From positions 1-41,102 of the forward strand of contig JACPFC010000063.1 in NCBI GenBank assembly GCA_016183175.1: a stretch of 41,102 nucleotides of DNA, read 5' to 3'. This document shows positions 40,538 through 41,102 of the stretch, in pieces (the first letter of the stretch is position 1; each line of letters starts with the position of its first letter). A program made the position numbers and the translations under genes. This stretch comes from Deltaproteobacteria bacterium. Its GTDB lineage: Bacteria > UBA10199 > SBBF01. Under the pieces are notes generated by a model. The model was not told where the DNA came from. It was given only the letters and a program-made list of their open reading frames with translations, and ran no database searches.

Positions 40538-41102
40538 TCAAAAGGTTCCCTTTGCCGGCAGTGTCACATGATTGAGATAGGTTTTTAGCTCGGCAATCGC
40601 CTCGCGCACATCCTCCAGCGCGCGGTGGTTTTCGCTTTTTTTGACCTCGATGCCGTATTTTTCACGAAAGACCTCCTTGTAGGAGCTGACGTCGATCATC
40701 CGGTAATGGAGGCGTTTGGCGATTTTGGGGAGGTATTTTTCGATAAACCGCCGGTCGTTATAAATGGAATTGCCCGAAAGGACCACCTCTTCATCCTTGC
40801 GAAAGTGGCGGTTGATTATTTGAAGAACATCCTCTTCCACCTGCGAGAGCGGCAGGCCGGTTGCGACCGCCTTTGTCAGCCCGCTGGCGCCGTGCGTTTT
40901 TTTGCACCATTTGTTCATCCGTTCAAGCGCCTCGGGAGGCTGGAAAACCACCTTGTTGTACTCTTCAAGAATATTGAGGTCGAGGTCGGTCACCGCTACG
41001 GCCACCTCGAGGATGGAGTCGGTCTTTTCATCCAGGCCGGTCATCTCCATGTCGTGCCAGAAGAATTTCTTTGTTCGCGGTTTTTCTTCCTTTTTTTCAG
41101 CC
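40538..41102 (-). CDS. orn: Oligoribonuclease (partial, start beyond window)
   Basis: A 3'-5' exoribonuclease that destroys 2-5-nt RNAs and linear pGpG. The DEDDh catalytic residues are visible: D and E in WHDMEMTGLDEKTDSILEVA (exonuclease motif I), D in SGNSIYNDRRFIEKYLP (motif II), and H and D in ENHRALEDVREAI (motif III). The frame remains open to the window edge: the residues before MEMTG read AEKKEEKPRTKKFFWHD, which include the first catalytic Asp, so the annotated start must lie outside the window. That N-terminal part is Lys/Glu-rich and longer than in E. coli Orn, where the motif comes about ten residues from the start. Confidence 0.92.
   Translation of the reverse strand, partial: AEKKEEKPRTKKFFWHDMEMTGLDEKTDSILEVAVAVTDLDLNILEEYNKVVFQPPEALERMNKWCKKTHGASGLTKAVATGLPLSQVEEDVLQIINRHFRKDEEVVLSGNSIYNDRRFIEKYLPKIAKRLHYRMIDVSSYKEVFREKYGIEVKKSENHRALEDVREAIAELKTYLNHVTLPAKGTF

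Overview
The window reads as a chromosomal segment of a Gram-negative, deltaproteobacterial-like bacterium, GC-rich outside one accessory block. The signs are an outer-membrane TolC protein, an HAE1-type RND pump, a membrane-bound acyl-CoA dehydrogenase of the FadE/DUF1974 type, a periplasmic L,D-transpeptidase, a B12-dependent ribonucleotide reductase under NrdR boxes, a sigma-54 promoter and the order radA-rpmE-prfA-prmC-murA-hisD. The lineage is an inference from gene content and cannot be fixed from this window alone. No rRNA, tRNA, CRISPR array, transposase or phage gene was found.

Layout. 1-7.5 kb: a 4Fe-4S ferredoxin, nrdJ behind two NrdR boxes, a tiny SWIB-like protein, a C45-type acyltransferase/hydrolase on the other strand, and an orphan HExxH protein. 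7.6-16.1 kb: a tolC-RND pair that lacks the expected adaptor gene and has a large palindromic element in its place, a divergent membrane pyrophosphatase, a small membrane protein, and a calcium-loop protein behind a textbook sigma-54 promoter. 16.1-26.1 kb: mostly minus-strand housekeeping genes (bioD, a ribbon-helix-helix protein, trmJ, PaaI-type thioesterase, hisD, murA, prmC, prfA, rpmE, radA, 2Fe-2S ferredoxin, HIT protein), interrupted by a plus-strand nucleotidyltransferase/small-protein pair. 26.2-32 kb: L,D-transpeptidase, bolA, acyl-CoA dehydrogenase, PmtA-like methyltransferase, AroG-type DAHP synthase and a DEAD-box helicase.

32.1-37.2 kb is an accessory block: an AT-richer DUF4143 ATPase flanked by imperfect 40-bp direct repeats, a large unrecognised protein, an orphan MNT-type nucleotidyltransferase and two RelE/ParE-type toxin-antitoxin pairs. 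37.3-41.1 kb returns to core functions: fadE behind a TetR/FadR-like operator, a secreted unknown protein, and an oligoribonuclease cut by the window edge.

The most unusual theme is palindromic DNA. Three intergenic spaces (tolC/RND, acyl-CoA dehydrogenase/methyltransferase, helicase/DAHP synthase) are almost filled by 96-154 bp inverted-repeat elements; in two of them one arm overlaps the stop codon of the upstream gene. Several genes also carry short palindromes or 7-bp-period tandem repeats in frame, often at domain linkers (nrdJ, the RND pump, prmC three times, the HIT protein, the L,D-transpeptidase). This looks like a genome colonised by several families of small palindromic or tandem elements that can be tolerated inside proteins.
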